NCBI GenBank assembly: GCA_902464115.1
Contig: CABQIF010000036.1
Location: forward strand, 1-17,606
Source: an uncultured Ruminococcus sp.
Lineage (GTDB): Bacteria > Bacillota > Clostridia > Oscillospirales > Ruminococcaceae
Direction: 5' to 3'
DNA length: 17,606 nucleotides
The notes below the pieces were generated by a model, which was given only the letters and a program-made list of their open reading frames with translations, did not search any database and was not told where the DNA came from. The translations under genes were made by a program, and so were the position numbers. Below are positions 1 through 7,078 of the stretch, in pieces (within the stretch, counting starts at the first letter, position 1; each line of letters starts with the position of its first letter).

Positions 1-76
1 CTCGCCCACACCTCGGCAGCATTTTTGAAAAACTGCTGCACCGAAAAACTTTTTAGTTGCCTGCGGCTCGGTTCTT
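1..76 (+). repeat. Dispersed hairpin repeat, copy R1 (cut by window edge)
   Basis: This is the right end of the dispersed repeat family described under R2 and R3. It holds the stem GGCAGCA/TGCTGC separated by an A/T-rich loop, then the terminal repeat TTGCCTGCGGCTC at 57-69 and the outward sequence GGTTCTT. The rest of the element, including any parS-like site, would lie left of base 1. It sits beyond the terminator of the MFS transporter gene. No open reading frame here is credible. Confidence 0.85.
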
Positions 77-92
77 CTATCACAATTCCAAT

Positions 93-130
93 AAAAAAAC
101 AGGAATCTCTCTGATTTGAGAAATCCCTGC
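93..130 (-). terminator. Rho-independent terminator of the GH5-MFS operon
   Basis: Read on the minus strand, the arms CAGGGATTTCTC and GAGAGATTCCTG pair (with G-U pairs) around a short loop and are followed by seven T residues. It lies just after the stop codon of the transporter gene, as expected for the end of that operon. Confidence 0.75.
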
Positions 131-137
131 TCTTTTA

Positions 138-1307
138 TCAATGATTAGAAACCGTTCGGTTCAACCACTCTGTCATTCCAACCATTAAAACGGCAAACAA
201 CAATAAATAAACCGGATAACAACCAATTCCAATCTTCCCTGCCAACACACCAAACAGCGGCGGCATAAAGGTTGTTCCCACATAGGCACACGCCATTTGA
301 ATCCCAATGATCGCCTGCGAATACTCCGCCCCAAAATGCGTTGGTGTTGCATGAATGATTGCCGGGTAAATCGGTGCACAGCCCAGTCCTGTAATCATCA
401 GCCCAATTTGTGCCGGCAATGGACTGGATACCGGAATCAGAACCAACAGAATTCCTGCAATTGCAATGGCTGCTCCACAGCGAATCATGTTGCGGTCGCC
501 CCATCGGTCTGCCAAAAAACCACTGAGAAACCGCCCAACAGTAATTCCAATCAGAAACATCGCTGCAAACTGAGCGGCAGTTTCTGCCTCCAAACCTCGA
601 TTCTGTACCAGATAGCTGCTCGCCCAGAGCATTGCAGTTTGCTCCAGTGCACAATAAGCAAAAAACGCCAATAACACCATCGGAACGCCCTTAATCCGAA
701 CTGCTTGCAACACGCCGATAGACTTCGGCGGTGTTTCCCCAGTCGCTTCCGGTTTCCGAACAGCTACCCGTTTCCAGAGTGGCAGGCTGCAAAGTAAAAT
801 CACTGTCAGAATGATTTGTAAGATCCCAACAGTTCGATAGCCCTGCTGCCAGCCAAGTTGTCTGGTCAGGCAGAAGCTCATAATGTAGGGGCTAATGGCT
901 GCACCCACACCCCACATACAATGCAGCCAGCTCATCTGTCTGGAGGAGTAGTGCAGTGCCACATAATTATTTAAGGCGGCATCTACCGCACCTGCACCCA
1001 ATCCATAGGGAATTGCCCAGAGGCAAAGTGCTAACATCGAGTTGGAACACGAGAACCCGAACAGTGCCGCAGCGGTCAAAAAAACGCTGCACGCTGTTAC
1101 CAGACCTGTTCCAAACTTTTTATTCAATCGGTCGCTCATCAGGCTGGAAAAAATCGTTCCAAACGAAATGATCATGGTAATGATTCCAGCGTAAGAGGTC
1201 GCCACACCCAATTCTAGATGCATCACCGGCCACGCTGACCCCAGCAGAGAATCCGGCAGTCCCAAACTGATAAACGCCAGATAAATGAGGACAAGTAAGA
1301 ATGTCAT
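138..1307 (-). CDS. MFS transporter, fucose-permease-like sugar carrier
   Basis: A 389-residue polytopic membrane protein with about twelve hydrophobic segments and a basic central loop near residues 180-205. Two copies of the MFS loop signature are visible, SSLMSDRLNKKFG at about 54-66 and SGFLADRWGDR at about 262-272, one at the start of each half. The stretch NYVALHYSSRQMSWLHCMWG (about 114-133) resembles the FucP-like branch of sugar carriers. Its ATG lies 19 bases after the stop of the GH5 gene, so the two genes are almost certainly cotranscribed, which suggests import of the oligosaccharide or sugar that the GH5 enzyme handles. The substrate cannot be read from sequence. A ribosome binding site of the GAGGGAT type precedes the start. 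Confidence 0.85.
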   Translation of the reverse strand: MTFLLVLIYLAFISLGLPDSLLGSAWPVMHLELGVATSYAGIITMIISFGTIFSSLMSDRLNKKFGTGLVTACSVFLTAAALFGFSCSNSMLALCLWAIPYGLGAGAVDAALNNYVALHYSSRQMSWLHCMWGVGAAISPYIMSFCLTRQLGWQQGYRTVGILQIILTVILLCSLPLWKRVAVRKPEATGETPPKSIGVLQAVRIKGVPMVLLAFFAYCALEQTAMLWASSYLVQNRGLEAETAAQFAAMFLIGITVGRFLSGFLADRWGDRNMIRCGAAIAIAGILLVLIPVSSPLPAQIGLMITGLGCAPIYPAIIHATPTHFGAEYSQAIIGIQMACAYVGTTFMPPLFGVLAGKIGIGCYPVYLLLFAVLMVGMTEWLNRTVSNH

Positions 1308-1326
1308 CCAATCATCCCTCTATTTT

Positions 1327-2358
1327 TTAAAGTAATGCGATCAAGTCCTTGCGAATGCCTGCATAATGTTCATCCACCAGACCAAAATCCAATGCCTTAT
1401 ACGTCCACATCGCTCTGCCAATGCCCAATTCGGTAAAGGCTGCATGAATTGCCTCATACCAGCAAACAGTATCTTCCGGAGCTGCCCGGTCAATCACGCC
1501 ATATTCGCCACAGTACAAAGCAACGCCTCGCTCCTCTGCAATTTTCACTGCCGGACGGAACAATTCCAGGAAAAAGTCTGTTCCCTTTGTATCAGAAGAA
1601 ACCAGTTCCAGAATATCGGACATTTCTGCCGGCATCATCTTTTGCGAAAGCTGCTTGCAGGTTGCAGTATCCAACGGATAACCAATCCGGAAATCTTCCG
1701 GCATACCATCTACCCAATACGCCCCCTGATGGGTGAACAGAATCGGTTCATAGCAATGGAACGAATAAACAATATGTTCATCCGGTGGCAGAATCAAATC
1801 TTTTACAGACATGATGCTATTATATCTTGCACCGCCAATCAGCAAATCGGTTTCTTTTGTCACACGGCGAATCCGTTCTACTGCACGCAGTGCCAGTGCG
1901 TTCCAAGTTTCTGCAACGTCAGGGTCTACAATTTCGTTCAGCAAGTCGAATGCAACAAAATCGGAATATTTCCCGTAACGAGCTGCCAGCTTATCCCACA
2001 GGCACAAGAACCGTTCCTGCAAAGCTGGGCTTTCAAAGAACGATGCACAATCCTTTGCTTCATCGAATGCATAGCCAGCAGTCTTGTGCAGGTCTAACAG
2101 AACATGCAGCCCTGCTTTCTTGCACCATGTTAAACAGCGGTCAATGTAAATGAAATTTTCATCTTTCAGTGTTCCGTCTTCCTCTTCGATGAGAGAATAG
2201 TCTACAGGCAGGCGAACATGGTCAGCACCCATTGCCCGAATGTCTTGAATGTCCTGTTCTGTAATAAATGTTTCGAGGTGTTCCCGATCGGTCAAATCCC
2301 ACTGGGAAAGCCAGCCGCCGAGGTTGATTCCCTTTTCAAATCCGTTCCATGTTTTCAT
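1327..2358 (-). CDS. Cytoplasmic glycoside hydrolase family 5 enzyme
   Basis: A 343-residue single-domain TIM-barrel glycosidase. The N-terminus NGFEKGINLGGWL and the motif HVRLPVDY (about 48-54) are typical of GH5. The likely acid/base is Glu142 in FDLLNE and the likely nucleophile Glu285 in YCGEYG, with His201/Tyr203 and Trp318 as further active-site candidates. There is no signal peptide, so it should act in the cytoplasm on imported short beta-glycans (cello-, gluco- or mannan-derived oligosaccharides; the exact bond is inference). The frame stays open upstream for 49 codons, but those fall in the dispersed repeat. The ATG at 2358 is chosen because GAAAGGAAG lies just before it and family homology starts there. 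It is first in an operon with the MFS carrier. Confidence 0.88.
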   Translation of the reverse strand: MKTWNGFEKGINLGGWLSQWDLTDREHLETFITEQDIQDIRAMGADHVRLPVDYSLIEEEDGTLKDENFIYIDRCLTWCKKAGLHVLLDLHKTAGYAFDEAKDCASFFESPALQERFLCLWDKLAARYGKYSDFVAFDLLNEIVDPDVAETWNALALRAVERIRRVTKETDLLIGGARYNSIMSVKDLILPPDEHIVYSFHCYEPILFTHQGAYWVDGMPEDFRIGYPLDTATCKQLSQKMMPAEMSDILELVSSDTKGTDFFLELFRPAVKIAEERGVALYCGEYGVIDRAAPEDTVCWYEAIHAAFTELGIGRAMWTYKALDFGLVDEHYAGIRKDLIALL

Positions 2359-2390
2359 GTAAAATCTTCCTTTCTGTATTGGTAATGGGG

Positions 2391-2418
2391 TGTATAAAAT
2401 CGTCTGTATTGACTGCAA
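2391..2418 (-). promoter_or_regulatory. Possible promoter of the GH5-MFS operon
   Basis: On the minus strand TTGCAG and TATACA are separated by 16 bases, about 35 bases before the GH5 start codon. Both boxes are imperfect, so this is a candidate only. It abuts the left end of repeat R2. Confidence 0.35.
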
Positions 2419-2423
2419 AAAAC

Positions 2424-2868
2424 GAGCAGCAGGCAAATGCGGTCGAGCTGGCTCAGCTCGGCGAGGGGTGCAGGGGGCAAGCTGCCCCCTGCAAAGAGTG
2501 GACAATCAGCAGTAACAGGAATCTAAGAAAAATCGTCAAATGCTGTTCGCCATTCTAAAAACATAGAAACTTCCTGCAAACTGCAATCTAAGAAACATTC
2601 ATAAGCAATTCGGACAACGTAACTACTGGCGAACAGCACACAGGCAGACAGCGAAGCGATTCTGCCGAACCGGATTTGAGTGGTTTCCCTAAGAATCATG
2701 TTTCACATGAAACAGTTGCAATGGAAATGCCTTACAGAAAATCCTGCTCTTAGGAAAAACAGATTGCAAAATCTAATTTGCTTCGCAAACGTGGGCTACT
2801 CGCCCACACCTCGGCAGCATTTTTGAAAAACTGCTGCACCGAAAAACTTTTTCGTTCGCCTGCGGCGT
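2424..2868 (+). repeat. Dispersed hairpin repeat, full copy R2
   Basis: A 445-bp non-coding element filling most of the gap between the GH5 and AraC genes. In order it holds: a terminal repeat GAGCAGCAGGCAA (2424-2436); the hairpin CGAGCTG/CAGCTCG and the GC hairpin GCAGGGGGCA/TGCCCCCTGC; a long-range inverted repeat TGCTGTTCGCCA (2541-2552) with TGGCGAACAGCA (2627-2638); the hairpin GGCAGA/TCTGCC (2643-2666); the parS-like 16-mer (2699-2714) between CCTAAGA and TCTTAGG; then three hairpins, TTTGC/GCAAA, GTGGGC/GCCCAC and GGCAGCA/TGCTGC; and a terminal repeat TCGCCTGCGGC ending near 2868. The same order occurs, inverted, in R3. Confidence 0.85.
2699..2714 (+). promoter_or_regulatory. parS-like 16-mer in R2
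   Basis: TGTTTCACATGAAACA differs at one base from the ParB-binding consensus TGTTNCACGTGAAACA. The change breaks the symmetry of the central two bases but leaves 7-bp arms. It occurs once per element. Confidence 0.5.
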
Positions 2869-2935
2869 GCATTCTTTTTCATCGCTCTCTATCTGTCATT
2901 ATACCCATTTTCCCATAAAATTCATACAAAATTTG

Positions 2936-2964
2936 TTGCTCTTTTATCAAATCTGTTCTATAAT
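2936..2964 (+). promoter_or_regulatory. Promoter of the AraC-family regulator gene
   Basis: A perfect TATAAT at 2959-2964 lies 17 bases after a weak TTGCTC box. It is 22 bases before the start codon, with the ribosome binding site AAGGAGG at 2971-2977 between them. The weak -35 box would suit a gene that needs an activator or is kept low. Confidence 0.65.
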
Positions 2965-2986
2965 AAACAAAAGGAGGTAACACACT

Positions 2987-3769
2987 ATGACCTACCATCG
3001 AGAACTCCAACACCGCCTATTCCGACAACAAGAAGAACAGGTGCACCACATGGAATACCAACAGGAATTTCAATACTACGAGGACGTTGCAAACGGCAGA
3101 TTAGACCGCATTCACCTGCAATTGCTCCAGCCAAAAGATATTGTTATATACAATGATGGCGAATATGGCATGCTCTCCAAAGACCCGCTTCGCAATCTGC
3201 GGTATCATTTTGTCGTAACCGTTGCAATGATTACCCGCCTTTGTGTGGAACACGGGTTGGAACAGGAACTTGCCTACACCATGAGCGACCTGTACATCAA
3301 TAAAATGGATGAACTGCAACAAGCAGAACAAATTATTTCCCTGCAAAATGATATGCTGTTAGACTTTACACAGAAAATGGCAGACCTCCCAAAACGCCAT
3401 GGATATTCCATCCATGTGATCAAAGGCATGGAATACATCTGCCGTCACCTGCATCAACGGCTGACCGTTGCAGAAGTTGCTGCTGCCCTCTCTGTAAACC
3501 GCAGCTATTTTTCTGCCCTGTTCGCCAAAGAAACCGGTTGTTCTGTCAGTCAGTACATCCGACAGGAAAAATTACAGGCGGCTGCGAATATGCTTCGTTT
3601 TTCGGATTACTCTTATGCTGATATTGCAGAATATTTCGGCTTTTCTTCTCAGAGTCATTTTATTCAATGCTTTCAAAAATGCTATGCCTGCACGCCAGCA
3701 GCGTTCCGGAAACGATATTTCCAGAAAACATTTACCGTTCCCCCAACCCCTGAACCACCCGAAAAATAG
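2987..3769 (+). CDS. AraC/XylS-family transcriptional regulator
   Basis: A 260-residue DNA-binding protein. The C-terminal half carries the two helix-turn-helix units of the AraC family, the first at about 159-180 (LTVAEVAAALSVNRSYFSAL) and the second at about 209-230 (YADIAEYFGFSSQSHFIQCF), followed by the usual F-R-K end (AFRKRYF). The N-terminal 150 residues are mainly helical and contain PLRNLRYHFVV...LAYTMSDLYI, the kind of non-cupin sensor found in many clostridial AraC proteins; its ligand is unknown. A strong AAGGAGG precedes the ATG. It stands divergent to the GH5-MFS operon, separated by repeat R2, so control of that operon is possible but unproven. The C-terminal tail is Pro-rich. 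Confidence 0.88.
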   Translation: MTYHRELQHRLFRQQEEQVHHMEYQQEFQYYEDVANGRLDRIHLQLLQPKDIVIYNDGEYGMLSKDPLRNLRYHFVVTVAMITRLCVEHGLEQELAYTMSDLYINKMDELQQAEQIISLQNDMLLDFTQKMADLPKRHGYSIHVIKGMEYICRHLHQRLTVAEVAAALSVNRSYFSALFAKETGCSVSQYIRQEKLQAAANMLRFSDYSYADIAEYFGFSSQSHFIQCFQKCYACTPAAFRKRYFQKTFTVPPTPEPPEK

Positions 3770-3770
3770 G

Positions 3771-3806
3771 CAAAAAAATATCCTGATGACAACGGTGCCA
3801 TCAGGA
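3771..3806 (-). terminator. Hairpin with a T-run on the minus strand
   Basis: TCCTGATG (3781-3788) pairs with CATCAGGA (3799-3806). The run of T residues follows it only when read on the minus strand, yet no minus-strand gene ends here. It may block antisense transcription into the regulator gene. Confidence 0.35.
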
Positions 3807-3845
3807 AAAGAAGGAATAATAGAAAATAAAACAAAAACAAGGGGA

Positions 3846-3872
3846 ATTGGGGATTATGAAATCCAATTTTTA
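3846..3872 (+). terminator. Weak terminator-like hairpin after the AraC gene
   Basis: ATTGG-GGATT and AATCCAAT pair with a small bulge around an ATGA loop and are followed by five T residues. The stem is short and partly A-T, so this is a weak candidate for ending the AraC transcript. Confidence 0.3.
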
Positions 3873-3907
3873 AGATAGCACAGAAACCTTAAAATAACCT
3901 TAAAAGT
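3867..3907 (+). promoter_or_regulatory. Candidate promoter and 11-bp direct repeats before the HAD gene
   Basis: TTTTTA (3867-3872) and TAAAAT (3890-3895) are 17 bases apart, a weak promoter candidate. Overlapping it, ACCTTAAAA occurs twice with an 11-base period (3886 and 3897). Direct repeats at this spacing are a known arrangement for OmpR/PhoB-family response regulators; binding here is inference. Confidence 0.3.
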
Positions 3908-3955
3908 AAAAGCCGACTCTTTAAAGTTTACAAAATCAGGAAGGATGACCATTTT

Positions 3956-4603
3956 ATGAAACAAATTGTATTTGATATGGACGGTGTCCTATTTGCCACG
4001 GAAGCCCTCAGCGACCGCCTTTGGAAAGAGATGATGGAAGAACGGGGAACACCTGAGATGACCGCAGCATTACAGCAGTGTCGAGGCAGAAACCGCACGG
4101 ATACCCGTGCTTTTTTCGCAAGCCACTATCCAAATTTTCCCTATATCGCCATGGAAACCGAAAAACGAAACCGTATGCTGGTAGCGTTGGACAAGGATGG
4201 CATGCCCACCATGAAAGGGGCAGAATCCCTCTTGCAAGCGTTGCAGGATGCTGGCTGGAGCGTTGCCCTTGCCACCTCCACCAGCCGAAAAACCACTATG
4301 CATCACTTAGAATTATCTGGATTCATCCGCTATTTTTCTGTCATTGTCACGGGTGATGAGATCCAGCACGGCAAGCCCCATCCAGAAATCTATCTGACTG
4401 CCTGCAAAAAACTGCACAGCAAACCAGAAGAAACCTATGCTGTCGAGGACTCTGAAAACGGTGGAACAAGTGCTTGTGCAGCAGGAATGCGAGTGTTACT
4501 TGTTCCTGACCAAGCGATCTTATCGGAATCCCTCCAGCAACGGGCAGAGGCAGTATTGCCATCCCTTTGCGAGGTACAAGAACGGCTGCTTGGAACACGA
4601 TAA
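3956..4603 (+). CDS. HAD-superfamily phosphatase / phosphomutase
   Basis: A 215-residue cytoplasmic enzyme of the beta-phosphoglucomutase-like branch of the HAD superfamily. All four motifs are present: DMDGV with nucleophile Asp7 and acid/base Asp9, the Thr/Ser of ATSTS (about 106-110), Lys140 in GKPHPEIY, and VEDSENG with Asp165. The helical cap lies between residues about 15 and 85. Such proteins hydrolyse or isomerise small sugar phosphates or other phosphomonoesters; the substrate cannot be assigned. In this setting beta-glucose 1-phosphate or a glycolytic side product is plausible. The ribosome binding site GGAAGGA lies about 11 bases before the ATG. It is followed by an inverted repeat and appears monocistronic. 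Confidence 0.85.
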   Translation: MKQIVFDMDGVLFATEALSDRLWKEMMEERGTPEMTAALQQCRGRNRTDTRAFFASHYPNFPYIAMETEKRNRMLVALDKDGMPTMKGAESLLQALQDAGWSVALATSTSRKTTMHHLELSGFIRYFSVIVTGDEIQHGKPHPEIYLTACKKLHSKPEETYAVEDSENGGTSACAAGMRVLLVPDQAILSESLQQRAEAVLPSLCEVQERLLGTR

Positions 4604-4632
4604 TTGCATTAAAATAACAAGATTTACCATGA

Positions 4633-4672
4633 AAACAGTTCCGAATTTTCGAGCAAAATTTCGGAACTGTTT
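4633..4672 (+). terminator. Inverted repeat after the HAD gene
   Basis: AAACAGTTCCGAA (4633-4645) pairs with TTCGGAACTGTTT (4660-4672), a stable 13-bp stem. There is no T-run directly after it, only TGCTCTTCTC, so it may be a weak terminator or an mRNA-stabilising 3' structure. Confidence 0.45.
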
Positions 4673-4676
4673 GCTC

Positions 4677-4705
4677 TTCTCAACGCTCAATTTTTTTGTT
4701 ATGAT
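4677..4705 (+). promoter_or_regulatory. Promoter of the 59-residue membrane protein gene
   Basis: TTCTCA and TATGAT (4700-4705) stand 17 bases apart, followed by the ribosome binding site AAAGGAG at 4722-4728. It starts immediately after the preceding hairpin, which supports a separate transcription unit. Confidence 0.5.
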
Positions 4706-4736
4706 AAGAACAACAAATTACAAAGGAGTTGGGCGT

Positions 4737-4916
4737 ATGATTTTATTGATTGTCTATTTTATCTTGGGGTATTGGTCTGTTGGAAGAACCATCTATGGGA
4801 ATTTGATTGCCTACACAGATGGATTCAATCTGTTCTTGAAAAAGTGTGTTTATGCAATTTTTCTCGGATGGATTACCATTCCATGGGCATTGCTGAAAAT
4901 GCTGTTCGGAAAATAA
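4737..4916 (+). CDS. Small two-helix membrane protein, function unknown
   Basis: A 59-residue protein starting MILLIVYFILGYWSVGRTIY. It has a hydrophobic segment at about 1-14, a polar middle with NLIAYTDGFNLFLKK, and a second hydrophobic segment at about 37-56. The reading frame continues upstream, but the ATG at 4737 has AAAGGAG eight bases before it and a promoter just upstream, so the short form is the likely product. It is bracketed by its own promoter and a strong terminator, which argues for a real gene. I do not recognise a family and assign no role. Confidence 0.65.
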   Translation: MILLIVYFILGYWSVGRTIYGNLIAYTDGFNLFLKKCVYAIFLGWITIPWALLKMLFGK

Positions 4917-4968
4917 AAACAATCCCGACTATCTGCTCTATAGATGGAGCAAGTAGTCGGGATTGTTT
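4917..4968. terminator. Strong bidirectional terminator
   Basis: AAACAATCCCGACTA (4917-4931) and TAGTCGGGATTGTTT (4954-4968) form a 15-bp stem with a smaller TGCTC/GAGCA stem inside. T-rich sequence follows on both strands, so it can serve the small membrane protein gene on plus and the lipoprotein gene on minus. Confidence 0.8.
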
Positions 4969-4978
4969 GTTTCATTGC

Positions 4979-5012
4979 AAAAGGGACTGCCAGTAATTCG
5001 GCAGCCCTTTTT
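4979..5012 (-). terminator. Terminator of the lipoprotein gene
   Basis: On the minus strand AAGGGCTGCC and GGCAGTCCCTT pair, with a G-U pair where the plus strand would have an A-C mismatch, and TTTT follows. The plus strand also ends in six T residues, so it may work both ways and back up the neighbouring terminator. Confidence 0.7.
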
Positions 5013-5038
5013 TCTACATTTTATTCTTCTAAACGCAT

Positions 5039-5743
5039 TTAGAATGTGATGCTGTCCAGAATCGGCTGTGCATAGTTCATGATCGTTCCAGTACCGCCAA
5101 AGTCTGTAAAGGTCACACCACAAATGGTATCGCCTACAAAGAAGAAAACAGACATATTGGTCGTAGTAAGCTCGCTGACATCCATGGTATAAACAACACC
5201 ATAAGCATCTTCGCCATTCAGCGTATCCCATTCGGTATCTACAACGGTTGCCTGTGATTCCATTACTGCACCAACAGATTCCAGTGCTTTCTTGTGGTCA
5301 TCAAGGCTAACGCCCATTGCAGAGGCATCAAACTGCTGTACAAAGAATGCACCGGTCATATCAGACAGATACCACATCGGATAGCCCTGTGTTTCGCTCT
5401 TTGTCCAATCCGGAGAAACCTTCAGCGTCAAGTTATCCACCGTTTCTTCCTGTGTCAATTCTGCTGCCAGAGCTTCAAGGTCAACTTCCTTAGTTTCGCT
5501 GGTTTCTGCATCTGCTTCTGCATCATCTGAGCCTGTTGTTGTTTCCGTTGTTTCTGCTTCTGTTTCTGCTTCTGTGGTTTCTGCCTCAGTTTCCGCTTCG
5601 GTTTCTGCCTCTGTAGTAGCCTCAGTGGTTGCTTCTGTAGTAGCAGCTTCCGAAGAAGAAGAGGAAGAATCTGCATCAGAACCGCAGCCAACAACGCCAG
5701 CTGCCAGAACGATCGCACTTAAAAATGCAAGTACTTTTTTCAT
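5039..5743 (-). CDS. Surface lipoprotein with Thr/Glu repeat linker
   Basis: A 234-residue predicted lipoprotein. MKK is followed by a hydrophobic stretch and the lipobox VVGC, so Cys20 should be lipidated and the protein anchored on the outer face of the membrane. Residues about 25-70 are a low-complexity linker of Ser then repeated T-E-A units, strongly acidic, ending near residue 90. Residues about 100-234 form a compact domain (VDNLTLKVSPDWTKSE... VGDTICGVTFTDF) that resembles small lipoprotein domains of the PsbP/DUF1795 kind; that match is tentative. The ATG at 5743 is preferred over an upstream one because AAAAGGAGAT and a consensus promoter fit it. Binding partner or role is unknown. 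The linker probably spans the peptidoglycan. Confidence 0.85.
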   Translation of the reverse strand: MKKVLAFLSAIVLAAGVVGCGSDADSSSSSSEAATTEATTEATTEAETEAETEAETTEAETEAETTETTTGSDDAEADAETSETKEVDLEALAAELTQEETVDNLTLKVSPDWTKSETQGYPMWYLSDMTGAFFVQQFDASAMGVSLDDHKKALESVGAVMESQATVVDTEWDTLNGEDAYGVVYTMDVSELTTTNMSVFFFVGDTICGVTFTDFGGTGTIMNYAQPILDSITF

Positions 5744-5791
5744 TGTTTGAATCTCCTTTTTTCCAAATCCATTAATGGTAAATCCAACTTT

Positions 5792-5820
5792 ACTATAACA
5801 TATTTGAAACAAAAAGTCAA
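5792..5820 (-). promoter_or_regulatory. Promoter of the lipoprotein gene
   Basis: On the minus strand TTGACT and TATAGT are separated by exactly 17 bases, a strong sigma-A-type promoter about 50 bases before the start codon. A 10-bp palindrome, CCATTAATGG, at 5769-5778 lies between it and the ribosome binding site. Confidence 0.8.
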
Positions 5821-5934
5821 ACCGTTTCTCGATTTTCAGCGTTTCTTACAGTTTTCATGGGATGGAACGGGAAAAAGGCAACAGAACAACAATGATTCTT
5901 TCACAGCCCATCTGAAATTCAGAAAAACTGCCGT

Positions 5935-6942
5935 TTACAGGGCAAAGAAGTGCTGGGTTGCAGTGAAAGTTTCCTGCGGAGCGAGTTCCTGATAGCCTGT
6001 TTGTTCCTTCGGAAGATTCAGGTTCGGTGCATCAATCATAGCAGTCATTGGCTCTGGGCAGAAATAACCGTTGTGACCCTTGTCGTTCCACAAAATCCAG
6101 AACCGATAATTTTCGGATACTTCATAACCAATGCCCTTGCCAGTCTTGGTATCCACTGCAGTCAGACCATAGAACGGCTTTCCGTTCAAAGTCTGAGCAG
6201 TTGCAGTATACATGTCATTATCGATATTCTTCAGAACCGGACACATTGTACCGTTCTTATACTGCAAATCGTAATCAGACAGCGGCAGAATTTCGCAAGT
6301 TGGCAGGCAGCGTTCATTCAGCACCCACTTTTCTGTGATCGGAACGGTAATCCGGCTATCTGCTTCGGCTGCACCAACTACAAACGGGCTGTTGATGGTG
6401 GTATGGGTTGCCAGTGACATTGGCATTTGCTTGTCTGAGCAGTTCGTAAAGGTAACGCGATAGAACAGACCTTCTGCGGTCAGACGGAACGTAAAGTCTG
6501 CCCGAAACGGAATTGGCATACTTGCAAAGAATGGGTCAGTTTCATCATAGGTGTAGCTGGTCTTTGCCCATGCTGCGGATTCATCTGCACAAAGTTCCAT
6601 CACCCGATGTTTCCGCTTATGCAGGAAACCGTGAATGTGGTTGTTATATGGTGCAGCTTCGTTTACTGGCAGGTGATAAACCGCATCAGATGTTTTCAGC
6701 ACGCCATCTGCAAAACGGTTCGGCAGATAGAGCGTTGGCAATCCCCAAACTTCTGCGGATTGCTGAATAGCTTCTGGTGTATTGTCTGCCCGAAAGCGGA
6801 AAAATTCCAGTCCCTTTTCTTCGTGAAACAGACGGATGACATTCGAGCCGATTTCCGGAGCAATCCAAGCTGTATAGCCGCCGCTGGAGAGTTGCAGGCA
6901 TGGCATGCCTTTCCAATTGATGATCTGAACAGTTGATTTCAT
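5935..6942 (-). CDS. Aldose 1-epimerase-like protein
   Basis: A 335-residue cytoplasmic protein of the galactose mutarotase fold, without signal peptide. Features matching the family are the N-R pair in LPNRFADG (about 74-80), NNHIHGF with His104, SLATHTTIN with His180, and CPEPMTAMIDAPN with Glu297, at the places of the mutarotase sugar-binding arginine, the two histidines and the catalytic glutamate. It would interconvert anomers of a free or phosphorylated hexose; which sugar is unknown. This fits a bacterium that produces beta- and alpha-anomers through hydrolysis and phosphorolysis. The start at 6942 has GAAAGGAA seven bases before it. It has its own promoter and no clear terminator before the lipoprotein gene downstream. 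Confidence 0.82.
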   Translation of the reverse strand: MKSTVQIINWKGMPCLQLSSGGYTAWIAPEIGSNVIRLFHEEKGLEFFRFRADNTPEAIQQSAEVWGLPTLYLPNRFADGVLKTSDAVYHLPVNEAAPYNNHIHGFLHKRKHRVMELCADESAAWAKTSYTYDETDPFFASMPIPFRADFTFRLTAEGLFYRVTFTNCSDKQMPMSLATHTTINSPFVVGAAEADSRITVPITEKWVLNERCLPTCEILPLSDYDLQYKNGTMCPVLKNIDNDMYTATAQTLNGKPFYGLTAVDTKTGKGIGYEVSENYRFWILWNDKGHNGYFCPEPMTAMIDAPNLNLPKEQTGYQELAPQETFTATQHFFAL

Positions 6943-6961
6943 GATAACATTCCTTTCTGTA

Positions 6962-6998
6962 TTCCTGCAAAGCAGGAAATTCCCGGTGCAAAATGCAC
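6962..6998 (-). promoter_or_regulatory. Two small perfect inverted repeats in the epimerase leader
   Basis: TTCCTGC-AAA-GCAGGAA (6962-6978) and GTGCA-AAA-TGCAC (6986-6998) lie between the likely transcription start and the ribosome binding site. Both have a three-base centre of the same sequence. They may be operator sites or leader hairpins. Confidence 0.4.
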
Positions 6999-7006
6999 TT
7001 GTTTTT

Positions 7007-7035
7007 ATTGTAGCATAAATGGAGAAGTTTGTCTA
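7007..7035 (-). promoter_or_regulatory. Promoter of the epimerase-like gene
   Basis: On the minus strand TAGACA and TACAAT are 17 bases apart, each one base off consensus, about 65 bases before the start codon. Confidence 0.75.
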
Positions 7036-7078
7036 TGGTCGGAGAAAAATTCGTTTTTGCAGCAGCGTTTCAAGAAAT

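Noticed and set aside
2359..2505. Upstream extension of the GH5 reading frame by 49 codons
   Set aside because: The extension runs into repeat R2, translating its GC hairpins; the ATG at 2358 has a proper ribosome binding site and the family match starts there.
2699..2714. Bona fide chromosomal parS site
   Set aside because: It lacks the central CACGTG symmetry, occurs four times in repeats and no parAB genes are near, so it is reported only as parS-like.
2424..2868. CRISPR array
   Set aside because: There are no regularly spaced direct repeats with unique spacers; the repeats here are long, dispersed and palindromic.
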